From: Climacium dendroides
Lineage: Eukaryota; Streptophyta; Bryopsida; Hypnales; Climaciaceae
NCBI GenBank assembly: GCA_950106755.1
Contig: OX467088.1
Location: forward strand, 4,386,001 to 4,450,000
Direction of reading: 5' to 3'
DNA: 64,000 nucleotides
The notes under the pieces were generated by a model. It made no database searches. It saw only the letters and a program-made list of their open reading frames with translations, and was not told the DNA's origin. The translations under genes and the position numbers were made by a program. Shown piece after piece: positions 12,321 through 25,725 of the stretch; position 1 is the stretch's first letter, and every line of letters begins with the position of its first letter.

Positions 12321-13065
12321 ATAATCTTAGGGAATTTTGACAAAGATGTTATTCTCGTGAGAAAAGGGAGCTATTGCCATGACCTTTTTGCATTGGTAGA
12401 TGCCAACAAATAATTTTTTTTTTTGGAAAAGGTAGAATTCTAAATAAATTGTTTTTTATGTGGAGTACAAGTTATGACAATTCCAAAATTTCAATGTGTC
12501 AATTTGACTATTTCTCATATTTTGTAGTGAATGAAACTACAAAAGGTAATATAAATGTATGTGAAGCATTTGCAATATTTTTTAATGAATGTTGTTGAAG
12601 TGTTCATTTTATATTCATACAAAACATGAACAATTTCTTTGAGTGTTTACATAAAGTCTATGTTCCTACAAAGCACAATTACTAATGAGAGATTTAAACT
12701 CTTCTTGCAATTAGCAAAATTTTCCAAATGTAATGTTGGTAATCTACACACAACACAAAGAAGAAAAATTAAAAGGATTAGTTTCAACATTAAGAACTCA
12801 TGATGCCCAATTGCTAATGCCAGTTCTCCAAATCTTGGAGGTGACAAAAATTTCTAGCATGCACCAACAACACTGCTACTATTACAAAATGGTGTCCAAT
12901 TCAACAAAAATTTAACATTTTTTTGTTGATTTGGTACAAGCTAATAAAATGGTCATTGAATTTTTATTGATTCAAATAGTACAACGTCTAGATCAACAAA
13001 AAAGTTAACACTTTTTTGTTAAGAAGACATGCCTCTCACTTGTTGATGATAAAAGAAAAGTGACT
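12321..13065. other. Non-coding AT-rich spacer with AACACTTTTTTGTT motifs
   Basis: A palindromic motif of the type AACAYTTTTTTGTTRA recurs near 12915, 13000 and 13550. No gene is recognised. Confidence 0.4.
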
Positions 13066-13252
13066 TTGGTGACATAAGAGAGAAGAAGACAACCTCTTTA
13101 TACAAATAAAGTGATAAAAGGTCAAACAAACCATATGGGATATGTGAATCACTCATAATCTTAATTTACATATTCCATATGGTTTATTCTACCTTCTACC
13201 ACCCTATTTATATAAAGAGCTTGTTTTCTTTTCTTTTCTTTTCTATCACCAA
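13066..13252. repeat. Long imperfect hairpin
   Basis: The left arm (TTGGTGACATAAGAG... through AACCATATGGGATATGTG, 13066-13148) pairs with the right arm (CATATTCCATATGGTT... through TATCACCAA, 13170-13252). Pairing is about 75 percent by eye. It resembles a MITE or a foldback transcript source. Confidence 0.65.
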
Positions 13253-13467
13253 TCTCCAAGTTATGAGAAATTGGTCTTCTTTTTTCTTAATAAATTATAA
13301 AGTTTAGCTTTTTTCTAATTTAATTATAAAGTTTAATTTATAGTCGTATCTATGTATTGTTTTTTGCCTATATGGTGATTTAAATTGGGTCGATTTTTGG
13401 CTTGCTAGGTGGTGGCCATTCATTGAGCAAATTTATAAATAAATTAATATTATTATTTTTTTGACTT

Positions 13468-13578
13468 GACCACCATAACAAAATGAACAACAGTTTTTTC
13501 TTAGGTATTGTCCAAGACAATGTGATTAAGGATACTAACAACATCAACACTTTTTTGTTAATTTTTGTTATGGTGGTC
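13468..13578. repeat. Short inverted repeat
   Basis: GACCACCATAACAAAA at 13468 is perfectly complementary to TTTTGTTATGGTGGTC ending at 13578, and weaker pairing continues inward. It lies close to the larger hairpin and the CACTA MITE. Confidence 0.6.
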
Positions 13579-13863
13579 ACTGTTTTTCTACTAATGTGCC
13601 TACATATAACACTACCCAATTCAAAATCTTCATTTGAAACACTACCCAAGTGCCCACTTGAAATTACACAAACATTCCAACTCCAAACAAGCAAAATGCA
13701 CCCCCAACTTTCTAGTCAAGATAAACTTAAATAGCAAAGCTAGTCCTATCTTATAAAAACTAAGGAAAGAGAAGTTGTGGAATTCAGAAATTCTACTTTG
13801 CAAAATTGAGGATACTGATTCACTGCTACTATTGTAATTTAAACATTCCTTCACTGGTCAGCC

Positions 13864-14055
13864 CACTAGTAGAAAACATAGGAATTTCAACAAAATTTTG
13901 TTGTTTTGGTCGCATTATTTCGGTCACTGAACAACAGAAATTTGTTGAAATTAACAGAAATCTGTTAATTTCAACAGATTTCTGTTGTTCAGTGACCGAA
14001 ACAACGCGACCGAAACAAGAGAATTCTGTTGAAGTTCCTATGTTTTCTACTAGTG
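13864..14055. mobile_element. 192-bp CACTA-type MITE, near-complete palindrome
   Basis: The element starts CACTAGTAGAAAACATAGGA and ends with the exact reverse complement. It is flanked on both sides by GCC (13861-13863 and 14056-14058), the 3-bp duplication expected of CACTA transposons. Beyond the perfect 21-bp ends, the two halves remain about 88 percent complementary to the centre. The whole element can thus fold on itself, and it has no coding capacity. Confidence 0.9.
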
Positions 14056-14072
14056 GCCTTGACAACACTTTT

Positions 14073-16794
14073 TCAAGAATCAATTGCTTCCATGCATAGA
14101 AAATTCTTGAGGGAAAAGTACTTTTGGCCAAACATACGTACAACAAGGGGCAAGTGCTTACCCAATCTATTCCTATGGCAAGACTTGAAGAACTTCAAAG
14201 TACAAAAGCATCTTTTGTTCTCAATACTACCTAGCACCAAACAACAACCAATTTCAACCAACTTAAAGCACTCCGATATTAACTTACTCAAGTGCCAAGA
14301 TTGTGACAACCTTTGCCACTTTTTAAGGACAAGATTGACATACAAGGGCTCAATACAAACTGCATCACAATTGGTCTTCATTGTGACCTTAAAAAGGTCC
14401 TATTGGTTGACCAATTGAACCAATAAAAGCATCTCAACAACAATATATGGGTGCTTTGCATTCAATACATTTGATTGGCAATAAAAATTCTTGAAAACCA
14501 ACAAGTATTGTGGAAAACTTTCTTCCACCTCATTTTGCTTCTAATATTACAAATAGATGATTCTAAAGGTGTCAAGCAAGTCTTATTGCAAAATAACTCT
14601 AGTCTAATTCATCGGATAATGATTGGACAACCTTTGTGTACAAAGAAAATATCAATCCACGTACATCCCATCAACAATCCATTGCTACTTTGAAAGCAAT
14701 TTTCAAGTCCACAACAAGCGAGGCCAAAAAAAAAATAGGAAACTTGAAACAAATCAAACCTGCAATTCAAATGATAACTTTGAACTTCAATGTTGAAAGT
14801 TGTTTCTTAGAAGCGTGAATATGGATTCCATAAGTGCAAAGAAAAAAATAAAAAGCATACACTTGTAATATAAACGCAGACCATAAGCCAACCATATGCA
14901 ACACTTAACACAAAAAATGGGGAATTCAACTTAAGAAAATCAAAACTTGCAATTGGATAAAGAGGTTTCTCTTCACCCTAAATACTTTAGATGTTGAACC
15001 TAAAAGCCAAAATTGTGACTTTGGGGTTGAAGTCCATCATTGCAATTTTTTTTGCTAAGAAACTAAGGACAAGATAATTTGCCAATCTGAACTTTTACAA
15101 CAAACTTTAAAAAAACCCACTTACCATCTTAGAAAATGGACAAAGAAAATGAAACCACTGAAAAAAACATGGTGAGAATAAAACATCACAAACAAAGGAC
15201 ACATACAAAAACAAACAAATAACATGCAATACCGACAAGAATAAGAAGAGAATATAAGAGCCCAAAAAAAAGGAAAAAAAGACCTAAGGACAAGTTGTGT
15301 TATCTACAAATTACCTTTGAATATTGCCTTGAACTCAAATGAATTCCTCTACGATGATAAAAAATTGTTCCCCAATCTACTTGTCATGTCACCAAGCCCA
15401 AACATAGGTGTCGTCAAAGTTCAATAGGAAATAGCAAATATTGTCGTCAACAAACAACTATTGCCACTCTAGGAAAATTTCATTGTACTTTAGGCTTACC
15501 AAGTCATTGTATCTCTTGAATTCAGCTCTCCCAAAAGTTGTACTAACATCGACAAACATCTTGGCCAAATAGACCTTTAGGGCTTGTATAAAATCACACT
15601 CCAAAACATCATAGGATTGGGAAAGTTTTATTAAATAATGCACAACATTGAGCTTAGGAATAAAGCATGCCAAATACAACAAGGCCTCAACATCAGCAAA
15701 GATATCAAAAACTGATGCGGCTGCAACATTCGCCTTCTACTTAGGACCTACAGTCATGTCAACGCCAATCTTCACTAGTAGCATTTTATACTCTGCTATA
15801 ATTTGTTGAGCAAGACTTTTATTTAAAATCCATCGTGTCTCCACATTCCATAATATCTTGTTTCCCTTGCTTTCCATGAGATTGGCTAGCTTCTGCAACT
15901 CACTATAATGCTTGTTGCTTGACAAAAGTAAGAATAAATGGCTTGAAAAAGGCCATCCAAATGATTGATCATCGGATAATTAGACAATGTTTCCACTACT
16001 AAATTGATATTGTGACTAGCACAACTTGCACTAAAGTTGAGGGGGATCTATTTTTCCTGTATCTGGGTAGTGACACTTGTTTTGGACCCTTAAAATGTGG
16101 AGACGCCATCAGTTCTAAAAGAAATGAGTTTTGTAGTGATCTCTTTACATATAAGTCCTCCTTCCAACAAAGTAGACATAATAACATTAGTTAAGTAATC
16201 AGTAGTGTCATTGTTTGAGACATATGACAAGTGTAGCAAATGAGGGACTTTCTCCTACAAGTCCATGACATACACATAGACTCCAATCCAAGAAGTAGTG
16301 TTGATGGCAATGACCTCATTAGTGCTAATAGATACAAATCTAGTAGACTTGGCCATGGCTTTAAAGACAAACAACACGCACTTATGCAAGTGCTTGTTCA
16401 TTTCCTACCTAGTAGTCTTAGACCAATGCTTTCTAGGCATGTTTTTCATCTTAAGGTGCCTCAACAAATTCTACTCTCTTTCATAGTTGCACATCAGACG
16501 ACCATGACTCAAAATTTGAAATAAGTTTGAGAATTGAACTCCCTTTTGTTTGAACTCACCCTCCAAGCTTGAAGCCAATTGTTGTACCATAGTACCGTCA
16601 AGCTTGCATATTGCCCACAGCTTAAAAAAATTGAGATATTTGTAATCTAGTTTGATGAAGGTGTCACCTTTCTTTAAATATGTAAACGACACCCTATCCT
16701 TCTTGCACATTTGTTTTCCTTTGTGCTTCTCTAGATTATCAGTTTTTGGCACCATGATCTTCCTCTTTCCCAAATGGTAGTGCAATATTGGCAA
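14073..16794 (-). pseudogene. ZNF862-like hAT transposase pseudogene, copy A
   Basis: Fragments appear in order on the minus strand. An N-terminal part (16794-16471) includes QFSNLFQILSHGRLM. The middle (15925-15737) includes KHYSELQKLANLMESKGNKILWNVETRWI. A further part follows at 15682-15458. The hAT C-terminal dimerisation region (about 14290-14085) includes LGSIENKRCFCTLKFFK and LVVRMFGQKYFS. The order and motifs match the plant ZNF862/DUF4371 hAT group. Frames are broken several times, so no protein is made. The CACTA MITE at 13864-14055 abuts its 3' end. Copy B lies at 36337-39008. Confidence 0.75.
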
Positions 16795-17689
16795 ATGACA
16801 CCAATGAGATCGCCACTAGAATTGAATTCCCCCTCTGCTCATATGAACTTACACACCCAAACTTCTCGCACTACAAGAAAACAAGTACCCTACACTTGGA
16901 TCAAATTTGTTAAAAAACAATTCAAAAAATAATTATACATGGCATGTAATGAAATTTTCAGAAATTATAATGTGGAATATTTGAAATGTTAATGAAAATA
17001 ATTTGAATCTCCAAAAAAAATCCGATGAAAAATGAAAAATGAAAAATAATTTACATACCAAGGTGATTGCTTTATAAATATTGCAATACATAAACTTACT
17101 AAGCTTAGTCCTTTTTTTGGTCAGGGTAAACTCATCCCTTTTCTTGTCCTCATAAAAGTCATTCCATAGGTGCATGTAAAAAATGCCCCCCTATTTTGTG
17201 CTTGATTAATTTACCTTATATACCCCTTTTAGCTAATTTTGGACCTCTAATTGCAAATATGAATTAAAAAATTTTAAATTTTATAATGTGTGGGAAATAA
17301 AAAATTTCAGTGTTTTTCCTCAAGGACAAGCAAAGGAATCAATTCACCTTGGCTTTGAGCCTTTGATAGTTTGACTCGCCGGATGTTATCCCCCCTCGAA
17401 CAAAAAAGGGGGGAGGTCAATGGGCAGGTGGCCCCTTCTTCCAGCCCGGCTCCATCTTGCCAGCCCAGCTTCTCATCCACCCAAGTTTCCGCCCTTCCAA
17501 CCGTCCTCAAGCCTCCATTGCTCTCTCCTCCTAGCGCTCTAGAAGTCTAGATCATCCTCCTAGACCATCAAAGGCATATCGATTTTGGATACCAAATTGG
17601 ATGTATTGATCCATTTCAATTATTTCTGAAAGTATTAATGGTCCTTGAATTTATTTTTTAAAGAAATTCAACCATAGTGTCTTTTGGTT
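16795..17689. other. Non-coding, with a GC-richer patch at 17340-17560
   Basis: A lone CACTACAAGAAAAC, typical of a CACTA transposon end, occurs at 16870, but no partner end was found. The GC-richer patch has no recognisable product. Confidence 0.4.
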
Positions 17690-17930
17690 AACCCTTGAAC
17701 ATTGACATGGATGCCAAATGTCCGATGGATGACAAGGAATCATTGAATGTGGGACGAAAGTGTAACTATTCATCCTTGAAATTGGATTTGGAAAGGGAAG
17801 ATCTCCTACAATATTATGACTTCCAATAGGTGCTTTTGCTATTTCTTAATCCAATGATTCACACGGTTATACAAAATGAAGATTTTCAAGGTTATCCCCT
17901 TGACGTTCAAGGGTTAACTTGTTCAAGTAC
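17690..17930 (+). repeat. Dispersed unclassified repeat, partial copy 4
   Basis: It matches 2650-2900 in direct orientation: CCTTGAACATTGA, GTGYAACTATTCATCCTT, GAAGATCTCCTACA and ATGATTCACACGGTT versus their diverged counterparts. Confidence 0.55.
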
Positions 17931-19087
17931 ATTGTTTCAAACTTTATAAATGAATATCCTTGTGGATTGGAAGTTAAATATGCCAAAACTTAGAATTGTA
18001 AGCTTTTGTAGCCCTTCCAAAAGTTAAAGTCTTGCCTTTCAACATTATCAAGAAAAATATGTATGTCCTATAACTTGTGCAATTTGTTAATATGTTGGAA
18101 AATGGATTGAAAATATATGTAAAAATTATAACCCAAAAAAAATTTCATCTTCATCTTAAAAAAATTATAAAATACAAGTAAGTATTGAATAAAAGAAAAA
18201 ACTAACTTGTAGAGAACTTTTACAAGAAATTAAAATTTTTAATTCCAATGATGACAATGTCCTAGTAAAGAATTAACACATTTTAATTTTCAAATTTTCA
18301 AAATTGAAAACAAAAAATGACTTCCCATGTTTTTTCAACCTTCATTATTTGCAAACTAATACTCTTCATAACTTTTACTCTTCATAACTTTTACGTCATT
18401 AGTTGGAATTGAATGTTTTTTGAGCACTCATGAATCTACAAAAGAACCAAAAAGTAATCAATATCTTTTTACAATGTATATTTAGTTACTTGGTTTAGGG
18501 TTCAAATGAAAAATATCCTTCTAACTTTTGCAATATTTATTGGAATGACATGATACAAAGCTTCTCAAGTACATTATAAAGAGTAGCATGCACTCTAATA
18601 ATTTCATGTAAAAATTCTAAATCATAAAGTCAATGGAGGTTGCCTAAGTTCTCATAAAGACCAAAATATGTTGATTGATTGTTTAGGGGATACTTGAAAT
18701 TTTTAGTATTAATAATTTTGAATTCTCATAAAATTATGTTCAAATATTTCATTAAGAGTTTGAAGAAATTGACTTAATGAAAATTCTATTATTTTCTTTC
18801 TTTAAAAGTAATTAAATTCAATTATGTACAATACAAGAAACAACATTAAATTCCTCATGGCCCTAAGATACTAATGAAATCGATAAATTCTACCTATGAC
18901 ATTGACGAAGTAAAAAAATTGAATCATATGGGAATTTTAATTCATAAATGAGATTAAAGCACTAAATTGCTTAAGAATTTCATAAAAACATATTGTTTCA
19001 ATCCTTTTAATATAGTGTCCATGAATAATATATGTCAACATATAATATGAAGGCTATACTTTTGCCTATAATGTTGTCAACAACATA
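17931..19087. other. Non-coding AT-rich spacer
   Basis: No gene or repeat was recognised. Confidence 0.5.
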
Positions 19088-22000
19088 CTAATTTTTAACT
19101 CTCCTAGATTTTGGTTCTAGAAATTCTTTACACCGTATTAAACTATTATTACCTAACAATTCAGGGAAGAAATGAGTACTGTTGGACCCTCCTATATTGG
19201 CCATTCCCTTTGCCACCATGCCTTTATACTTCCCTTTAATGGCTTGAAGATCATATACCAAATGATCATGCAATTCATATTCGTCTGCTAATGCTAGGAG
19301 TTCTTCAAAAAGAATATGAGGATTAGGTCGAGCTATCCTAGACACTTCATGATCTTTTTCTTTCAAGACCAAGGGTTCTTCTTCTTCAATAGATTGAATA
19401 TCCATTGCTTCCACATCATCATCAATGAAGACCGAGATATCTACATCACAATGCGCTTTAGAAGGTGAAGATAATCATTGTGACAAAAGGATGTCTTTGT
19501 TCACACCATATTGAGTTTTGGCTTCCCTAATAATAAGTCCATCTTCTATGTTTGGATGGAGCATCTGGAATATTTTCATAGAATGTGTGCAAATCATGCC
19601 TTCATTTACAATTTGAACAATTGCACTGAGCCCATTTTGAATCATAAGAATGTACCAGCCATAGTTTTGGTTTATTGTTCATAGATGCCACCAAAGCTAT
19701 GTCTTCAACATCTGGGTAGAGCAAAACATGTAAATCTGGAATAGACTTCGTACGGATGATGGCAGACACAACTATGAACTCTTGTCAAGTGTTTCTTATA
19801 AATTCAAATTTCTTCAAGTACACATTATACCAATAATGTGATAGCACATCCTCTACCAAGTGGTAGATTAACTAATCCATACGTCTACCGTTGAATTTTT
19901 CCTTTGTAAAGTGTAGAATACTCTTCAAATTTCCATAATAGAACTCAATGGCCATATTAGTATTTTGACCAGCATAAAGAATGTTTTGATATCTAGTGCA
20001 CCACATTTTAGCTTTGCCACACCAATGATTGTAATGTATTTCATGAATACTACAACTACTAGTGGTGTTGAAGAAAGATAGTCGAGTTGTTGATGTGCCC
20101 ACTCAATTGAAGAGTCATCAACTAATATTCCTTTGCCATATATAATATCTCCTAATAAATTGAGAATAAAAGTTTTTTCTTCTATTGTCTTGATCTTTTT
20201 ACCTACATTCTCAACCCAATTCTTGTGAACATACTAAAGACACAAAAATATCTTTGCCTCAGGCTATAGTAATCTACATTATAATTATAAACAAAGACCT
20301 TAAGTTTAAATGAAGAAAGAACTTCATAGAGAATAAAAGAAATTATAATTATGGTTGAAACAAAAAAAGGTTGTAAAACTAACCTGAGGACATTAATCTC
20401 TGCTTGTGCATTATCCACTATGAATGAGATTGGTGCCCATCCTGGAGTTATTTTTTGCACTGTGATTTTGAGATCTTCTAAAACAACTTGCAAGTCATTT
20501 TCACGTGTTCTTGAGATAATGAAGAAACCAACTAGTATTCCATTCCGCCACTCATCAAAGACCATGATTATATAGAGTGGATACTGCATCTCAAACAAAA
20601 AAATTATAAGTATTTTTTTAAGAAGTCAACATTTAACTAGAAATCATTTCACCATATACTATAAACTAAGGAATTTAAGGCAAAATACAATAGCTCATCC
20701 TGCTTTCATTAGTACCAAATATAGCATCAAAAACAATTACAATTCCATCACCATGTTTGACCATCATTTCAAGTTGTTAGTCTGTTTGTATTCCTAGCGT
20801 GAATGGGACATTATCTTGAATTGTCTTGTTCAAGTCTAGCAATGCGTGTTCTTTGTAGTAGAAAACACTTGTTGAATTTTCTTTTATTCACATGCTTACA
20901 CTCATAGGGTCACTGGGATGTTTTGCCAAAGCTCTGCTACTTGTTTATAAGATAAATTCTGCACATCTTGGGGCATAACAAATGTGTCCCAAATAACAGG
21001 CATATTCAACAATGTCATCTCTCATACGTCTGCTTTGTATTGAGCCATCTTTTGGGATGGTAATAATTCAAAACTTAGTATTGTAGACAAGTGGTTTTTC
21101 ATACTCTCAGAGAGAAAACCACTCATGGCATGACGGAATCCTCCTATAGTACTCTTGTGATAATATTTGTCCGCCTTGTTGACATACTATATCTGGTAAT
21201 AAACAATTTGGCAAAGACTGTTGTCCAAATACGATTGTTTAATAATGTAGTTACGTTTAGACCCTATTTGGAATATCTAAACTAATAGCTAAGTTCGTTC
21301 CAAGGGAGGCTATTTTAATAGGATTACTTCTACAACAACACTAGGACCACTAATTAGGGAATAAAACATCCAAGGAAACCATACTTTCAACTAATATTAA
21401 TTTAATTCTTCACAATTTCTCTAACAATTACTAAATTAATTAATCACTCCATTCTTAAAACACCAAGTTTAAGTATCACCCAATTAAATTTGATCTTTAA
21501 TCTTCAAGTTGGATTCTTTCATCTTTCCACCAAATCGGAATTGGTGCTGCTGATGCAGGCTCACTGCGGCACTTTGACTCCCAATTTGAATCAATCATTT
21601 GTCAACCTTATTCTTGTCACCAACACAGAGAACCGCCAAATCTTCTTTCACCAACTTGGTCTTCATGTCTTTATCTTCACAATTTGGCTTGATGTAATTT
21701 TTATTACCGCACCATTGACACTTCTTACAAACCGGTTTGAAATCAACCTTTTCACTCTTGCATTCTTTCTCATCCTTCCTTCTCAACTTGAATAATTTAT
21801 CTTCTTATAAACGCTCACAGACTCTCCAAATTGCACATATATCACTCTCTCCTTTACACATATGTCTCAAAACTCCAAACAGAACAACAACTAAATTTAA
21901 TTAACCCGACTTGGTATACACTCATGACGTTGTGCAACACACATACACAGTCATCTACTCAGGCTCATAACACATATGATTAACGACACTCAAACTTCCC

Positions 22001-24510
22001 ATTTGGCTTAACAGATTTTATATGGCACACAGCCTATCACTTCAACAAATTCCACCATTTACATTCACTTTAACCTGACATTCAGTCAAGTTCATACAAT
22101 CATTGATAACACACCCAATTGCTTCAAAGATCCATCATATTCATCTGACTTGGTGAACAAATCACCGTTAATACATCTAGCAGAAGCTCGCAGCTTATTT
22201 TTTCTCTCGTTCACTTACTGCGACTTCAATCTATACTAAGTCCTTTCTTCTAATTTCCAATTGGGACTCAATCATGGATTCCTTAATTCTCTACTACTGC
22301 TTCTACAAAGCCTTGATTTCCCTTGACCATAACATCATCAAACAAATTTCACATCACCACACTCACATCAACTACTATATCTCAGCAATTGAATTTCATT
22401 CTCACTCTTCACACTTCGGCTTCTCACCCACTAGGTAAATTCTTCACTTTCTGCACACACTGAACATACAAACTTCCACATGTCTCCGACTTGGACACAA
22501 ATAACTCCTTCGAACTTCTCTCATTCAAACATAGTAAACTTCCATCTTTACGACAAATTTTCAATTTGCTCTCACATCATCAACATGACACACAAGCATC
22601 ACTTCTTGACACAAACATTCACACACACCAAAACAATCAAACACACAAAACCAGAAAATACACAGTCAACTCAAGACTGGGACTCGCACTGGACTTCGCT
22701 CAAACAGTGGGTGCCTTCAAAATCGGAAAATTCCCCTTTAAAACCCCGAGCCAGATAGTTCCTTAACCGACTCGGACATCACCTCAACACTCACAAACTG
22801 CCAATTAGGAACCTCAAACATAACCGCCCACCAATTACACATACAAACTCTTAAATTGGCACCTGCAACTCCCCGGACAACCCTAACTACCGACCACAAA
22901 CAATCCAGTTTGGAAACCACAATAACCCCAACCAGGTTGGCTACAGACAGTTCCTACTTGGAAGAAAACACAGAACATTCCAACTCGGAATTGTCATCTT
23001 GCATTTCAAGTAGGAATTACCCTTAGACAACTCGAAACAGCCTTCACTCTTCGAATTGGCTTCCCTTCCGATTCCACCTTAGCCGCTCATGCTTGACTGC
23101 TTCCGACTAAAACACAAAGAAAGGACTTCCAAATTGGTTAATAAACATTCAAAAATCACCCATTTGGAACACCAATCAAACAAAACATAACTAAAACCAT
23201 GCAAAATCACACAAAATAACTCAAAAAAAATGAAACTTAAAATCCGAATAGGTTATTTACAAAAACCTTTGGCATCCCCACTTGATAGACATTCCAGATT
23301 TAGTCTTTCCTATGTGTGTTTTTTTGCCTTTTAAAGTACTATGTGCTTTGAAGGCATCATATTCCGGGATGACTTTTTTACCTTGTTGTTTTGTTTTTCC
23401 ACCACTTTCTTACGTTTCTTTTGGGTAGAATATAACAGGGCTTCCATATCCTTTAACACAACCCCCGAGTGGTCTTCAGGACCAAAATGACATTTGTATC
23501 TATATAAAGAAGTCAAAAAATGATTTGTAGAAATAGAAATGAAATATAATATAAAAAATTCTTATAGATATTGTGAAGCTTCTGAAGTTAATGTAATTCA
23601 ACAACTAAAAGTTGATGTATGACTTCAAAACAAATGTATAAGTAAATGAAACATGGGTAGAAGAATTATTATAAAAAACTATTGTAAAATTATTATATTT
23701 TATTACAACTATGATTTTTAATTTTTATTTGAAATTATATTATATTATATATATATAATATAATCAAATAATTTCATCCTAAATTAATTGTTTAAAAAAA
23801 AATTTAATACTTGAATGAAATCATCAATAAGAAGGTGAAGTGAAAGATATCATATTCATTAGTCAATATTACAATATTTGAAAGAAGAAATAATATTGTA
23901 TAATCTAGTAGAAATATTATACCAAATATGATGTATTACCTTATCACTTTGGAGCCACTATTTGCTCAAGGTTTGAGCAAAATTTCAGGTTTGTTGATCT
24001 TCAAAGTCTCCTTAGTAAATTTGCATAGAAAACTTTCATTATTTTGTTCTCCAACTATGAAACCTTGTAGCCGGCTCCATGGAATGACAACAATTTCAGA
24101 GTCTCGATAAATCCCTCAATTAAAAGTTCTATGAGCCTTCCAAATCAAATCTTCCCACTAAAATGGTCCATGAGGTAGATGTTGAATCTTTTAACTATTA
24201 GTTTATTTTTCCTTTCTGGAAAGAGTGGTTCTTTTCTATTATTGATCATATCAATTGTCTATAACCTAGGTTGTATATTATCATGGTCATCTGTGAATGG
24301 GTCCTCGCCCATTAGCAAATGCACATCACTATCATCTTTCTTTGATGTGATAAAATCCATATCAGTCCATGCAAAATCATTTCCCATGTTTGTAGTTCCT
24401 AAAGGACCAAATTGTAAAGTATATCCAACACTAGAGCCAACCATAAAGTTCATATCGTCCTCATAATCATAGTGGTCACCTTTGAATAGTCCTTTATTTT
24501 TCTCTGCCAT
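19088..24510 (-). pseudogene. MULE-type transposase pseudogene with SWIM finger, interrupted by an insert
   Basis: Reading the minus strand from 24510: an acidic N-terminal frame (24510-24259), then a segment with EIVVIPWSRLQGFIVGEQ (about 24115-23935), then YRYKCHFGPEDHSG (23516-23331). After the insert, the MULE core includes VIVFDAIFGTNES (about 20740-20700) and YPLYIIMVFDEWRNGI with FIVDNAQAEINVLR (20598-20390). QNTNMAIEFYYGNLKSIL and FNGRRMD follow (about 19975-19880). A SWIM-like CxH half (MICTHSMK, near 19585) retains its second pair, but the CxC half looks mutated. A C-terminal frame ends at 19088. Frames shift and stop repeatedly, so the gene is dead. When intact, such proteins cut and paste Mutator-like elements. 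Confidence 0.75.
21290..23280 (-). other. Insert splitting the MULE pseudogene, possibly a Copia-like fragment
   Basis: The C- and T-rich top strand is unlike its surroundings. A minus frame at 21786-21595 contains CKKCQWCGNKNYIKPNCEDK, which resembles a gag CCHC knuckle with His replaced by Tyr. No LTR ends, PBS or target duplication were found, so the class is uncertain. Confidence 0.35.
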
Positions 24511-25388
24511 AGTTAGGTGCTACAAATGCAACCAACGATGAAACCCGTACTTGCAAGATACAAAGTATACACTTTTATTGTGGTTTTGTGAAGATGTATT
24601 CCACTTCCTTGATATGCACAATGATTGAAATTACAATACACAAATCAATATACAAATCAATACACACTTTCTTTTTACAATAATTTCTATAAAATACAAA
24701 GACAAAATTCACATTGAAATTGATCATGAACAAACAAGGATAACAATTGTTATTGAAAAAAGACCTCATTAGAGTCCATTTACATCATTACATGATAATA
24801 ATTCCATCAAACATAAATTACAAAAGTTCAAAATATGTAAACAATGAAGGCATTTTAGAAATGTTGAAATATATCCATTCATGATGTGTACTTGGCAATG
24901 AAAAGAAGTTCTTAAATTTGGTAAATGAGGACCTCATATTTGCTTTACAAAAGGTGAGCATTACATACCTATAAGCTTTTAGATTTTATACCTCATAGAA
25001 TGATTTACAACCCTCATCTAGATACAAAATGATATGCATTGTAAGAAGAAGTTAGTAGACAATGCAATGTAAAAAAAAATCTTTAATTCTTCATAATCCT
25101 TAAGGTGGACACGCAAATGCATAAGGATGTGTATAAGTGGTAAATAAGTTTGAAATTGAACATCATTTCTATCACATCTACTATCACACATAAAATAGTA
25201 CTTTTAGCCACCTTTATTGACAAATGATTTACTAAACCCAAAGTTAGTTCTTCCACTGCAAAAGTGCAATAAAAGCATCTACAATACAAAGAATTCAAAG
25301 AAAAACAAGTGCATATTTATTTACCTTAGCTAACATAACAACATCAATAATATTTTTGCAACTATCACGTTGTAATGAATAATACTTC
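24511..25388. other. Non-coding AT-rich spacer
   Basis: Nothing recognised. Confidence 0.5.
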
Positions 25389-25725
25389 TCCAAAATAAAG
25401 CTCTCTAACTCAAGCCCGCAATGCTTGCTGCAATGTCTCCAAAATAAAGCTTTCCAATTTAAGGCCACAATGTCTTCAAAACAAGCTCTTCAATTCAAGG
25501 CCACAATGTCTCTAAAATAAAGCTCTCTAACTCAAGGTCACAATGTCTTCAAAATATAACTCTCCAACTCCAAGGCCACAATGTCTCCAAAACATAACTT
25601 TCCAACTTCAAGGCCACAATATCTCCAAAACATAACTCTCCAACTCTAAGGCCACAATGTCTTTTAAACATAACTCTTTAGCTCTAAAGCTACAATGTCT
25701 CCACAACATAACTCTCCAACTGAAA
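25389..25725. repeat. 38-bp minisatellite, about eight copies
   Basis: The unit contains AAGGCCACAATGTCTCCAAA followed by ACATAACTCTCCAACTC. Copies at 25572, 25610 and 25648 are spaced exactly 38 bp, and earlier copies are more diverged. Confidence 0.85.

Noticed and set aside
16870..16883. CACTACAAGAAAAC, a textbook CACTA transposon end
   Set aside because: No matching inverted end or 3-bp duplication was found in the window, so it is not called as an element.
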